A DNA stretch of 64,000 bases from Burkholderia sp. L27(2015) (GTDB lineage: Bacteria; Pseudomonadota; Gammaproteobacteria; Burkholderiales; Burkholderiaceae). The notes beneath the pieces are model-generated. The model saw nothing but the letters and a program-made list of their open reading frames with translations. It was not told the DNA's origin and ran no database searches. Position 1 is the stretch's first letter. The number at the start of each line of letters is the position of its first letter. Positions 1 through 8,353 of this stretch are shown one piece after another. Location: positions 308,837 to 372,836 of the forward strand of contig NZ_LMUX01000016.1 in assembly GCF_009765705.1 (NCBI RefSeq), read 5' to 3'. Made by a program: the position numbers and the translations under genes.

Positions 1-1
1 G

Positions 2-634
2 CTGGCCGCCGAAATTCGCCAAGCGGGCCGCGACGATAACCTGAAGATCATTCGCTTGAATGCCGAGGGCGCTAGTTTCTGTGGCGGTCGTGCGGTAAGC
101 GCACCCCCCGCAAAAGCGCCCACGGCGGCGGAGTATCGTGGCATCGTCACCGAGCCTATCCTCGACGTCTATCGCGCCATGCACGAAAGCCAGATTCCTG
201 TGCTGGCCGAAGTCCAGGGCGATGCCATCGGTTTTGGCTGTGCGTTGGTGGCCGCCTGCGACTTGGCGATCGCAGCGGACAGCGTGCGTTTCAGTTTGCC
301 CGAGTTGCAGAAGAATCTGCCGCCGACGCTCGTGTTGTCGGTGCTGCGTTACAAGGTGCCGCCCAAGGCTGCAGCTCACATGGTTTACCTGACGGATACC
401 ATAGACGCGGAAACGGCGAAGGATTGGGGTTTCGTCGCGGAAGTGGTGGGCGCCGACAGCTTGCGCAGTCGCGCCGATGCGATGGTGGCTTCGATCGGGT
501 CGCGCGATCGTGTGGCAATCGCGGCGCTGAAGACGTATTTCCGGGAAATCGTCATCCCCGATTTTTCGCTCGCCAGCGAAGTCGCAGGTTTGAGCTTGGC
601 AGTGGCGATGACGTCCATGCGTCGCGATAAATAA
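2..634 (+). CDS. Enoyl-CoA hydratase/isomerase family protein (5' end outside the window)
   Basis: Crotonase-fold protein; family members hydrate, isomerise or hydrolyse acyl-CoA thioesters in the cytosol. The open frame runs in from base 2, so the gene starts upstream. The first visible residues read IIRLNAEGASFCGGR, the strand and oxyanion-hole loop typical of the family. The second oxyanion-hole segment follows as QGDAIGFGCALVAACDLAIAA, then the FSLPE segment. The usual Glu/Asp catalytic pair was not assigned. About 210 residues are visible out of a usual 255-270. It precedes ubiD by 108 bases on the same strand, so it may belong to the same degradative set. The substrate cannot be told. 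Confidence 0.85.
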   Translation: MAAEIRQAGRDDNLKIIRLNAEGASFCGGRAVSAPPAKAPTAAEYRGIVTEPILDVYRAMHESQIPVLAEVQGDAIGFGCALVAACDLAIAADSVRFSLPELQKNLPPTLVLSVLRYKVPPKAAAHMVYLTDTIDAETAKDWGFVAEVVGADSLRSRADAMVASIGSRDRVAIAALKTYFREIVIPDFSLASEVAGLSLAVAMTSMRRDK

Positions 635-742
635 AACTCGGTAAAACTCGCGCAGCATCGCTACCCATGCGATGTGCTTGGCTAAACACCGATAACGTAA
701 TCCAGGCCGCCGAGTCGGTGGCGCTTTAAGGAATCGCTAGCA

Positions 743-2407
743 ATGACTGAACGAAAAGTAACAGACGCGCCGGGCGCGAAGTCTGACTATGCCGATCTAC
801 ATGAACATATTGCCCGGCTCGATGCCGCTGGCTTGTTGTACCGGATCGATGAGCCTGTCAACAAAGACACCGAGATGCACCCGCTGGTGCGTTGGCAATT
901 CCGTGGTGGCATCCCGGAAGCCGAGCGTAAGGCTTTCCTGTTCACCAATGTGGTCGACAGCAAAGGCCGTCGCTACGACATTCCAGTGATGGTCGGCGGC
1001 ATTGCGGCGAACCCGGAGATCTACCGCATCGGCATGAACGTGCCTAAGGTCAGCGATATCGGCGCCGCTTGGACCCACGCGATCGCCAACCCAATCCCGC
1101 CACAAATCGTGGAAACCGGTCCGGTGCACGACATCGTGATCGAGGGCAAGGATCTCGAAGGGCCCGGCAACGGTCTCGAGTCGCTGCCACTGCCGATTTC
1201 CACGCCGGGCTTCGACGCAGCGCCTTATATGACCATGACGGGCGTGATTTCGCGCGATCCCGAGACGGGCGTGCAAAATATGGGCACGTATCGCGGTCAC
1301 CTCAAATCCGCGACCCGGCTTGGCATGATGATGCTGGTCAACTTGCGTGCGGGCGGCCTCGACCATTGGCGTAAATTCGCGAAGTCGGGCACCCGGATGC
1401 CGGTCGCGATCGTCCTTGGTGCACCGCCCGTTGTGGCGTTCCAGGGACCGCAAAAGCTGCGTCCCGGCGTAGACGAACTGGGCGTGGCGGGCGGCCTGGC
1501 CGGCCAGGCCATTCGCGTCGTCAAAGGCCGCACCGTCGACCTGCTGGTGCCAGCCGAGGCGGAAATCGTGGTCGAAGGTTATGTCGACCCGACGTACCTC
1601 GAACCGGAAGGCCCCTTTGGCGAAAGCCACGGTTATGTGGCACTCGAAGACTACAACTTGGTCATCGAGGTGACGGCCATCACGCGGCGCCGCGACGCGG
1701 TTCTGACCTCGATCATTTCACAGGTGACGCCCTCGGAATCGAGTGTCGTCAAGCGGCTCGCTTATGAGCCGATGTTCCTCAGCCATTTGCGTGACCAGCT
1801 TGGCATCCGGGGCATCAAGAAAGTCGCGTTGCACGAGCCCCTGACCAACTTGCGCCGTTTTGTGTTCTTGCAATTCGAGCGTGGCACGCCGCGCAGCGAA
1901 GTCTGGCGTGCGCTTTACGGCACGATGTCGCTGCAAGCCGCGATCGGCAAGTTCGTTATCGCCATAGACGATGACATCGATCCCGATAACGCGGATGCGA
2001 TTTTCTGGGCGATGGGTTATCGCTGTAATCCGGTTGAGGACGTGAAAATCATCCCCTATCGGGAGCAGGGCCACGGACCACGTTCTGACCATGCGTCGGG
2101 ACTTGATTCGGCCATGCTGGTCGACGCGACGATGAAGGCGCCGATGCCGCCGCTGGCGTTGCCCAAGAAGGAATTCATGGAAAACGCGAAAGTGTTGTGG
2201 GAACGGCTCGGCCTACCTGCCTTGAAGCCAGAGATGCCGTGGTACGGGTATTCGCTGGGCGACTGGACGGAAGAGTGGGATCGCAATGCCGAGCAGGCGA
2301 CCAAGGGCGAGTGGATGCAGCGTGACGCTTCGTACCAGGCGCGCCGCCGCACGGCCGTAGAGCCGAACTCTCCGGTGCGGGGAATTGAAGGGAGTGACAA
2401 TGACTGA
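743..2407 (+). CDS. UbiD family (prenyl-FMN-dependent) decarboxylase
   Basis: Probable reversible non-oxidative decarboxylase using prenylated FMN; substrates in the family are aromatic, heteroaromatic or alpha,beta-unsaturated acids. The 554-residue protein is longer than the usual 490-500. It carries the family's EGPFGE segment, with Glu289 and Glu294 spaced as in the catalytic Glu pair of characterised members, and the GAPPVVAFQGPQ and DELGVAGGL stretches. The cofactor-making ubiX follows with an 8-base overlap (stop inside ATGACTGA), which strongly supports translational coupling. ATG is preceded by AAGGA. It is less likely to be the ubiquinone-pathway UbiD because the neighbours are catabolic. 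Hydroxybenzoate-, furan- or pyrrole-carboxylate substrates are all possible. Confidence 0.9.
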   Translation: MTERKVTDAPGAKSDYADLHEHIARLDAAGLLYRIDEPVNKDTEMHPLVRWQFRGGIPEAERKAFLFTNVVDSKGRRYDIPVMVGGIAANPEIYRIGMNVPKVSDIGAAWTHAIANPIPPQIVETGPVHDIVIEGKDLEGPGNGLESLPLPISTPGFDAAPYMTMTGVISRDPETGVQNMGTYRGHLKSATRLGMMMLVNLRAGGLDHWRKFAKSGTRMPVAIVLGAPPVVAFQGPQKLRPGVDELGVAGGLAGQAIRVVKGRTVDLLVPAEAEIVVEGYVDPTYLEPEGPFGESHGYVALEDYNLVIEVTAITRRRDAVLTSIISQVTPSESSVVKRLAYEPMFLSHLRDQLGIRGIKKVALHEPLTNLRRFVFLQFERGTPRSEVWRALYGTMSLQAAIGKFVIAIDDDIDPDNADAIFWAMGYRCNPVEDVKIIPYREQGHGPRSDHASGLDSAMLVDATMKAPMPPLALPKKEFMENAKVLWERLGLPALKPEMPWYGYSLGDWTEEWDRNAEQATKGEWMQRDASYQARRRTAVEPNSPVRGIEGSDND

Positions 2408-2984
2408 AACCGCACCACGGCGTCTGGTGGTCGGGATCACGGGTGCCTCGGGCGTGATCTACGGCATCCGTGCGCTGGAACTGCTGGCAAAGGCGGGCAT
2501 AGAAACTCATCTTGTGATCAGCAAGGCCGCCGAACTGACGATGGCTCACGAGACTGACTTCAAACCCAAGGACATTCGCGAGCTGGCATCGGTTTCGTAT
2601 GCCGCGGCTGACATCGGCGCGGCCATTTCGTCGGGGTCGTTTCGCACCATGGGCATGCTGATCGTGCCGTGTTCGATCCGCACCATGAGCGAGCTTGCCA
2701 CCGGTGTGACCAGCTCGCTGGTCAGCCGCGCGGCGGATGTGGCGCTCAAGGAGCGGCGGCGCGTAGTGCTCGGTGTCAGGGAAACGCCGCTTCATGGCGG
2801 GCACCTGCGCACCTTGGTGCAGTTGTCCGACATGGGCGCCGTGATTGCACCGATCGTGCCGGCGTTCTACGCGCGGCCGCAGTCGCTGGACGACATCATC
2901 AACCATACGGTGGGCCGGCTACTCGATTTGTTCGATATCGATGCCGGGGTGGTGCGGCGATGGAAGCAAGACACGCAGGCGTAG
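2400..2984 (+). CDS. ubiX: UbiX-type flavin prenyltransferase
   Basis: Transfers a dimethylallyl group to reduced FMN to make prenyl-FMN, the cofactor of UbiD enzymes. The 194-residue protein shows the N-terminal flavin-binding GITGASGVIYG, the IVPCSIRTMSELATG segment, RRRVVLGVRETPLH, and the C-terminal APIVPAFYARPQS stretch seen across UbiX/Pad1. The start at 2400 was chosen over an in-frame TTG at 2385 because AAGGGAG lies about 5 bases upstream of the ATG and the protein then begins just before the Rossmann-like motif. It overlaps the ubiD stop. A genomic copy elsewhere could serve ubiquinone synthesis, so this one may be dedicated to the neighbouring decarboxylase. Confidence 0.92.
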   Translation: MTETAPRRLVVGITGASGVIYGIRALELLAKAGIETHLVISKAAELTMAHETDFKPKDIRELASVSYAAADIGAAISSGSFRTMGMLIVPCSIRTMSELATGVTSSLVSRAADVALKERRRVVLGVRETPLHGGHLRTLVQLSDMGAVIAPIVPAFYARPQSLDDIINHTVGRLLDLFDIDAGVVRRWKQDTQA

Positions 2985-3049
2985 CGCGCTAACGGCAATG
3001 TAGGCGAAGCGCACCCCGAGCGTGCGCCGCAACTATCAGGGATCCACCG

Positions 3050-4513
3050 ATGCAATTCATATCAACGTTAAGAGACGCAGTACTGCTTCGTCACGACGCA
3101 TTTATCGACGGGCAATGGGTCGGCGCGCAGAATGGGGCCGCCTTTACGGTGACCGACCCGGCATCAGGCGAAGTATTGGGATCGGTGCCGCTCATGGGCC
3201 AACAAGAAACCCGACTGGCCATCGAGGCAGCCGAGGCCGCGTGGCCGGCATGGCGCGCGAAAACCGGCCACCAACGCGCGGCTATTCTGCGTCGCTGGTA
3301 CGAGTTGATGCTGGAAAATACCGATGACCTGGCCCGTATCATCAGCGCCGAGCAAGGCCGCCCGCTCGCCGAAGCAAAAGGTGAAATCGTCTACGCGGCT
3401 TCGTTTCTCGAGTGGTTCGCCGAGGAAGCCAAGCGCGTCAAGGGCGATACGCTGGCGTCCCCCGCGTCGGACAAGCGTATGTTCGTTTTGAAAGAACCCA
3501 TCGGCGTTTGCGCCGCCATCACGCCGTGGAATTTCCCGGTTGCCATGATTACGCGCAAGGTCGGACCTGCGCTGGCGGCCGGCTGTCCCATCGTCGTCAA
3601 GCCAGCCGAGGCGACGCCGTTTTCCGCACTGGCGCTGGCTGTGTTGGCCGAGCGCGCGGGCGTGCCGCCGGGCGTGTTCAATGTCGTGACCGGTGAGCCC
3701 AAAGCCATTGGAATGGAGATGACCGGCAACCCCACGGTCCGAAAGTTTTCGTTTACGGGCTCGACACCGGTCGGCCGGCTACTGATGGCGCAATGCGCAC
3801 CGACCGTCAAGAAGGTGTCACTCGAATTGGGCGGCAATGCCCCGTTCATCGTCTTCGACGATGCCGACGTGGACGCGGCAGTTGCCGGCGCCATCGCGTC
3901 GAAATACAGAAACAGTGGTCAAACCTGTGTATGTACCAACCGGTTCTACGTCCATGAACGCGTCTACGACACGTTCTCGGAGAAGTTGGCTCACGCTGTC
4001 GCCCAATTGAAGGTGGGCCGCGGTACTGACGCTGGCGTCGAGGTCGGACCGCTGATCAACGAAGCTGCCGTGGCGAAGGTCGAGGCCCATATCCAGGATG
4101 CAGTAGAGCAAGGTGCGCGTATCTTGACCGGGGGTAATCGCCATGCGCTTGGCCACGGCTTCTTCGAACCCACGGTGCTTAAGGGCGCGACAGCCGCCAT
4201 GCGCATTGCCAGCGAAGAGACGTTCGGTCCGGTTGCAGCCATTTTTAAATTTTCGGATGACGCTGAAGTGGTTCGCTTGGCTAATGCGACAGAGTCCGGG
4301 CTCGCATCCTATTTCTATAGCCGCGACATCGGGCGGGTATGGCGTATCGCGGAGGCACTCGAATATGGCATGGTCGGCATCAATACCGGCCTCTTGTCCA
4401 ATGAGGTCGCGCCGTTCGGTGGCGTCAAGCAGTCGGGGTTGGGGCGAGAAGGGTCCCACTTCGGCATGGACGACTATCTCGTGATCAAATATCTTTGCGT
4501 CGGGTCGATCTGA
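3050..4513 (+). CDS. NAD(P)-dependent semialdehyde dehydrogenase (succinate- or 2-oxoglutarate-semialdehyde type)
   Basis: Oxidises an aldehyde to the acid. The 487-residue protein has the full aldehyde dehydrogenase layout: TPWNFPVAMITRK and KPAEATP in the cofactor fold, FTGSTPVG, general-base Glu259 in LELGGN, and nucleophile Cys293 in GQTCVCTNR. The CVCTNR form is characteristic of GabD-like succinate-semialdehyde dehydrogenases and of related alpha-ketoglutarate-semialdehyde dehydrogenases. The second reading would suit the hydroxyproline cluster to the right, whose deaminase product is 2-oxoglutarate semialdehyde. The gene follows ubiX by 65 bases and xdhC by position. Sequence alone does not separate the two substrates. 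Confidence 0.9.
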   Translation: MQFISTLRDAVLLRHDAFIDGQWVGAQNGAAFTVTDPASGEVLGSVPLMGQQETRLAIEAAEAAWPAWRAKTGHQRAAILRRWYELMLENTDDLARIISAEQGRPLAEAKGEIVYAASFLEWFAEEAKRVKGDTLASPASDKRMFVLKEPIGVCAAITPWNFPVAMITRKVGPALAAGCPIVVKPAEATPFSALALAVLAERAGVPPGVFNVVTGEPKAIGMEMTGNPTVRKFSFTGSTPVGRLLMAQCAPTVKKVSLELGGNAPFIVFDDADVDAAVAGAIASKYRNSGQTCVCTNRFYVHERVYDTFSEKLAHAVAQLKVGRGTDAGVEVGPLINEAAVAKVEAHIQDAVEQGARILTGGNRHALGHGFFEPTVLKGATAAMRIASEETFGPVAAIFKFSDDAEVVRLANATESGLASYFYSRDIGRVWRIAEALEYGMVGINTGLLSNEVAPFGGVKQSGLGREGSHFGMDDYLVIKYLCVGSI

Positions 4514-4541
4514 CGGTGGAGCCCCACGTCGCGCTGAGGAA

Positions 4542-5606
4542 ATGATGGAAAGCGAAGATCTCGAAGTTCTCAAGTCCAGCGTGCGCTGGCTTGAACTTGG
4601 GCATCGCGTGTTGCTGGTCACCGTGGTCAAAACGTGGGGTTCGTCACCACGCCCCGAAGGTGCCATGCTCGCGATACGCGATGATGGCATTGTGGTGGGC
4701 TCGGTGTCGGGGGGCTGCATTGAAGACGACTTGATCGATCGAGTGCGCCGGCTTGGTATTGAGCAAACTCGCCCCAGTTGCGTCAAGTACGGGATTACCG
4801 CGGAAGAGGCGCACCGCTTTGGTCTGCCGTGCGGGGGCACGATCCAACTGGTGCTCGAACCCTTAACGCAAGCAAGCCGTATCGAACAACTGTGGGCAGC
4901 TGCGCAGGCCGGCATGTTGGTCGCGCGCGAACTCGATATGAAGAGTGGCGCCGTCGCCCTCTATCCCGCCTCAGGGACCAGCGGCGTCGATTTTGACGAT
5001 GAGCGGCTGGTGACGATTCATGGCCCGCAGTTTCGGCTGCTCGTGATCGGGGCTGGACAGTTGTCGCGTTATTTGTGTCACATAGCGGTGGGCCTGGGTT
5101 ACCAGGTGACCATCTGCGATCCGCGTGAAGAATATACGGAAGCCTGGGACGCACCCGGCATGCAGATCGTGCGTACGATGCCAGACGACACCGTGCTCGA
5201 CATGAAGCTTGACGAGCGTTCTGCTGTGATAGCGCTGACTCATGATCCCAAGCTCGACGACCTGGCGTTGATGGAAGCACTAAAGACGCCGGCTTTTTAC
5301 GTCGGGGCGCTGGGTTCCCGCCGCAATAATGAAGTGCGGCGCGAACGACTCAAGGAATTCGATTTGAGCGACGCGCAACTCGCGCGTTTGCATGGGCCGG
5401 TCGGTATTTATATCGGCAGTCGCACCCCTGCGGAGATTGCGGTGTCGATCCTCGCCGAGGTCACCGCAGCGAAGAACGGCGTCAGCTTGCCTGCGCTATT
5501 GCAAGTCCGGGATGCCAAAGCGGCGCTTGAAATTGAAGCGGATAGCAATGCATCGGATTGCGGCCTGTATTCTTCCAGCCCGTGGGTGGAAAAGACGGCA
5601 GCCTGA
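4542..5606 (+). CDS. XdhC/CoxI family molybdenum-hydroxylase maturation protein
   Basis: XdhC proteins bind molybdenum cofactor and help insert its sulfurated form into xanthine-dehydrogenase-family enzymes. The 354-residue protein has the N-terminal XdhC/CoxI region (KTWGSSPRPEGAML, VGSVSGGCIEDDL) and the C-terminal Rossmann XdhC_C region (RLLVIGAGQLSRYL, then VGALGSRRNN). ATG ATG at 4542 follows GAGGAA at close spacing. No molybdenum hydroxylase subunits occur within the window, so the client is either upstream of base 1 or elsewhere. It sits 28 bases after the dehydrogenase gene and is probably co-transcribed with it. Confidence 0.9.
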   Translation: MMESEDLEVLKSSVRWLELGHRVLLVTVVKTWGSSPRPEGAMLAIRDDGIVVGSVSGGCIEDDLIDRVRRLGIEQTRPSCVKYGITAEEAHRFGLPCGGTIQLVLEPLTQASRIEQLWAAAQAGMLVARELDMKSGAVALYPASGTSGVDFDDERLVTIHGPQFRLLVIGAGQLSRYLCHIAVGLGYQVTICDPREEYTEAWDAPGMQIVRTMPDDTVLDMKLDERSAVIALTHDPKLDDLALMEALKTPAFYVGALGSRRNNEVRRERLKEFDLSDAQLARLHGPVGIYIGSRTPAEIAVSILAEVTAAKNGVSLPALLQVRDAKAALEIEADSNASDCGLYSSSPWVEKTAA

Positions 5607-5827
5607 GGTTCTGGGAGTTTGCCGCGGGTCCCCCTCTTCTCGGAGGGGAGATTTCCTCACTGTAGCGCGACATCAGCTCCGCGAGCGCAAGGGATGCGCG
5701 CGGGTGACAATGGTCATTGTGCGAGCGCGTCGCTTACGGGTTTCCGTTTATCTCATAAATACATAAGACCATGCGAAAATCGAAAAGCACAGTTTCATAG
5801 ACAACCTAATATTCCAAGAGGCAGTCG

Positions 5828-6841
5828 TTGATAAAACTATCGATCGTACCCGCCGGGATCTCGCAGCTTGCTGCCATCGTGCTGCTCGCCATCCCCGCTG
5901 CCGTGCTGGCTCAATCGATCACGCTGCCGATCCACCAACAGGCCATGCCGGACGGCCAGATCCGCTACTCCACGCCAATTTCCATCGCGCACGGTCCCAC
6001 CATCGAGGCCATGATAGACACCGGCTCAGTGGGCCTGCGCGTTCTCGCGGCAGCCGACCCTGGCGCGATGAGTAATCCTGCATCGACCAACCCACCTACT
6101 GAAAGCCGCTACGGCTACGGCAGCGGCGTCTCGCTCAACGGGGCCGACATCCAGGATGACGTTACCGTCGGTCGAACGAGCCATATCGCGTTCCAGTTAG
6201 TCAAGGAGGTCGGTTGCTTGCCCAGGCATCCACAATGCCCCGCTTCACGCCTCGACCCGGCCGATTACCGAATCGGCGGCAATGGTGCGCCACGTGCGGG
6301 CTATATGGCGATCCTGGGCATAGGCGCACCGCACGGCAATGGCGCGCGCCTGGAAAATCCCCTGCGCGCCCTTGGGTACAGCAACTGGACAGTCGAGTTG
6401 CCGCGTCCGGGCGACGTTGAGCCAGGGCGACTGACCTTGTATGCGTCACCTGTGACGCTTGCCGACATTACGCCGCTCACCTCCGATGCCTTCGGCCGCG
6501 TACAAGGGTGTCTGACAAAAAGTGGCGACGCGCAGCCTGTTTGTGCATTAATGGCGTTCGATACCGGCGCGCCCGGTGTGGTGATACACAGCCCCGACAT
6601 CGATACGCCCAGTTCGTGGCCCGTAGGCACTACAGCCACACTAGGCTTCGCGAATACCGCCTTGCCGAAAATCGAGTTCGTATCGGGCCCGCCTGGGGCC
6701 GTGACCTACGTGGGATGGCGCCCGCCAGAAGGGCGGAGCATCGAGGTCATCGCAAGCGGAACGCTCGTCTACTTCTACTACGTTTTTTTATACGATTCCA
6801 ACGGGCGCGTGGTCGGGGCCGGCCCGAGATCGACGGGTTAA
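5828..6841 (+). CDS. Exported protein with two DTG aspartyl-protease-like motifs
   Basis: I do not recognise a named gene. The 337-residue protein starts with a classical signal peptide ending in AVLA (residues 1-28), so it is periplasmic or secreted. It holds two aspartyl-protease-like motifs, Asp64-Thr-Gly-Ser followed by a VGLRV strand, and Asp245-Thr-Gly-Ala followed by GVVIHSP. Their order and spacing fit a bilobal pepsin-like fold. Two Cys pairs (GCLPRHPQC and GCLTKSGDAQPVC) could form disulfides in the oxidising periplasm. TTG at 5828 is preceded by AGAGG with 6-base spacing; no upstream ATG fits. It stands alone between xdhC and the importer operon. Related bacterial families such as DUF3443 share the first motif, but I do not see the rest of that family's signature. 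Confidence 0.75.
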   Translation: MIKLSIVPAGISQLAAIVLLAIPAAVLAQSITLPIHQQAMPDGQIRYSTPISIAHGPTIEAMIDTGSVGLRVLAAADPGAMSNPASTNPPTESRYGYGSGVSLNGADIQDDVTVGRTSHIAFQLVKEVGCLPRHPQCPASRLDPADYRIGGNGAPRAGYMAILGIGAPHGNGARLENPLRALGYSNWTVELPRPGDVEPGRLTLYASPVTLADITPLTSDAFGRVQGCLTKSGDAQPVCALMAFDTGAPGVVIHSPDIDTPSSWPVGTTATLGFANTALPKIEFVSGPPGAVTYVGWRPPEGRSIEVIASGTLVYFYYVFLYDSNGRVVGAGPRSTG

Positions 6842-7002
6842 GCCATGTCACCGTATCGTCAAGGTGCTGACTCCCTCCGAGTTGATTGCCGTGGCCGGAC
6901 GCAACTGAAGAGCCAGATCAACGCCGATAAGTAAGACACATAAGGCACATAAGGCGCATCGAGCCGCCGCGCTGCCGTTCGCGTCCTAGGGTTTTTTTCC
7001 AA

Positions 7003-7058
7003 TTGACATGAGAAAGTGGCCACATTAGTCTTTGCGAATACATTATATTGGATCCAAT
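7003..7058 (+). promoter_or_regulatory. Promoter and palindromic operator of the importer operon
   Basis: TTGACA at 7003-7008 is a perfect sigma-70 -35 box. A weak -10 (TAGTCT, 7026-7031) follows at 17 bases. A perfect 12-bp palindrome, ATTGGATCCAAT (7047-7058), lies just downstream of the predicted start, where a bound repressor would block transcription. The same core appears before the aconitase X genes. The regulator is probably the GntR protein of this cluster; this is inferred from proximity. Confidence 0.55.
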
Positions 7059-7125
7059 TTAACAGTCCTAGGTTTCTGATCGGTCCCGATATCCGGGCCG
7101 CGCCGCACAACTTAAAGGAGTAGCA

Positions 7126-8343
7126 ATGGACCGTAGAAAGTTCGTGACACTGAGTAGTGCAGCGCTTGCGCTCGCGCCGTGGGCCCGGTCAAGTTGGGCG
7201 CAGCAAGGGGTTTTCCGGATCGGTTCATTGAACCCGATCACCGGTGCCGGTTCGCCATACGGCACCGGCATGCTGAAGGCGATCCAGATCGGTGCCGCTG
7301 AAGTCAACGATGCCGGCGGCGCGGGCGGTGTGAAGCTGGAAGTGTATGCGGAGGATTCGCAGACCAGCCCGCAGGCCGCGGTGCTTGGCGCGAAGAAGCT
7401 GATCGGCGTGAACCAGATTCGAGCAATGCTGGGCGTATGGAGCTCGGGCGAGTCGCTCGCGGTGATCCCGTTGACCAACGATGCCGACATCATCCTCATG
7501 AATACATCGGGCGCTCCCGCGCTGAGCGGGCCGCCGGTCAACGCGAAGCTGTTGAGCTTCCGGCTACAGGCGACCAACGACCGCTTCGGTCGTGCGTTCG
7601 CGCAGGTCGCGAAGCGGGAGGGTTTCAAACGCCCGGCCTTGATGGCGTTCAACAATGCGTCGGGCATTGGCAATACCGAAGGTTTTCGCAAGGCATGGGA
7701 GGCGCAGGGCGGCAAGATTGTCGCCAGCGTCGTGTACGAACCGAATCGTCCTACTTACCGCTCCGAAGTGCAGCAGGTGTTGCGCGCCAATCCCGACGTA
7801 ATTGTGACGGGTTCGTATTTGACCGACACCGAGTTGCTGCTGCGTGCCTGGTACGAGACCGGGCAGCCGGTGAAATGGATCGTGCCGGGCTGGGCGGCCG
7901 GTCCCGATCTGCTCAAGGCGGTGGGCGCGCAAGTTGCCGAGGGCATGATTTCGGTCGAGTCGATCAGCGACGAGGGCGCACCTTCCTACGAAAGTTTCAT
8001 CGCACGCTTCTTGCAGCAGACCGGCATGCGCGCACAGGACAACGTCTATGCGACCATGGCGTATGACGAAGTGATCCTGCTCGCGCTCGCGGTGCAGGCG
8101 GTCGGCCCGAACGCAACGAGCGCAGTACTGGCCGCGAAAATCCATGAGCTGGGCAATCCGGGGGGCACCGAGGCTTATCGTTACGCGGACGGCAAGAAAC
8201 TCCTGGCGGCTGGGAAAAAGGTGACGTACGTCGGGGCTTCGAGTCGCCTGAACTTCGATCAATACAACGACGTGACACCGGACTTCTCGGCGTCGTTTGC
8301 GCAAAGCGGGCAGTTCGTGCGCAAGTACATCGTGAAGCTGTAG
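7126..8343 (+). CDS. ABC importer substrate-binding protein, branched-chain amino acid type
   Basis: Periplasmic ligand-binding component of a LivJ-type importer (Peripla_BP_6 fold). The 405-residue protein begins with a signal carrying paired arginines (DRRKFVTLSSAALALAPW), which suggests Tat export, and ends its leader near SSWAQ. The mature part opens with FRIGSLNPITGAGSPYGTGML and continues with GAKKLIGVNQIRAMLGVWSSG, typical of the family. AAGGAG lies 8 bases before the ATG. It is the first gene of a five-gene transport operon and sits 46 kb from the Pst importer, unrelated to it. From the genes that follow, the ligand is likely a proline or hydroxyproline derivative; this is inference. 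Confidence 0.88.
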   Translation: MDRRKFVTLSSAALALAPWARSSWAQQGVFRIGSLNPITGAGSPYGTGMLKAIQIGAAEVNDAGGAGGVKLEVYAEDSQTSPQAAVLGAKKLIGVNQIRAMLGVWSSGESLAVIPLTNDADIILMNTSGAPALSGPPVNAKLLSFRLQATNDRFGRAFAQVAKREGFKRPALMAFNNASGIGNTEGFRKAWEAQGGKIVASVVYEPNRPTYRSEVQQVLRANPDVIVTGSYLTDTELLLRAWYETGQPVKWIVPGWAAGPDLLKAVGAQVAEGMISVESISDEGAPSYESFIARFLQQTGMRAQDNVYATMAYDEVILLALAVQAVGPNATSAVLAAKIHELGNPGGTEAYRYADGKKLLAAGKKVTYVGASSRLNFDQYNDVTPDFSASFAQSGQFVRKYIVKL

Positions 8344-8353
8344 GCCGGGACAC

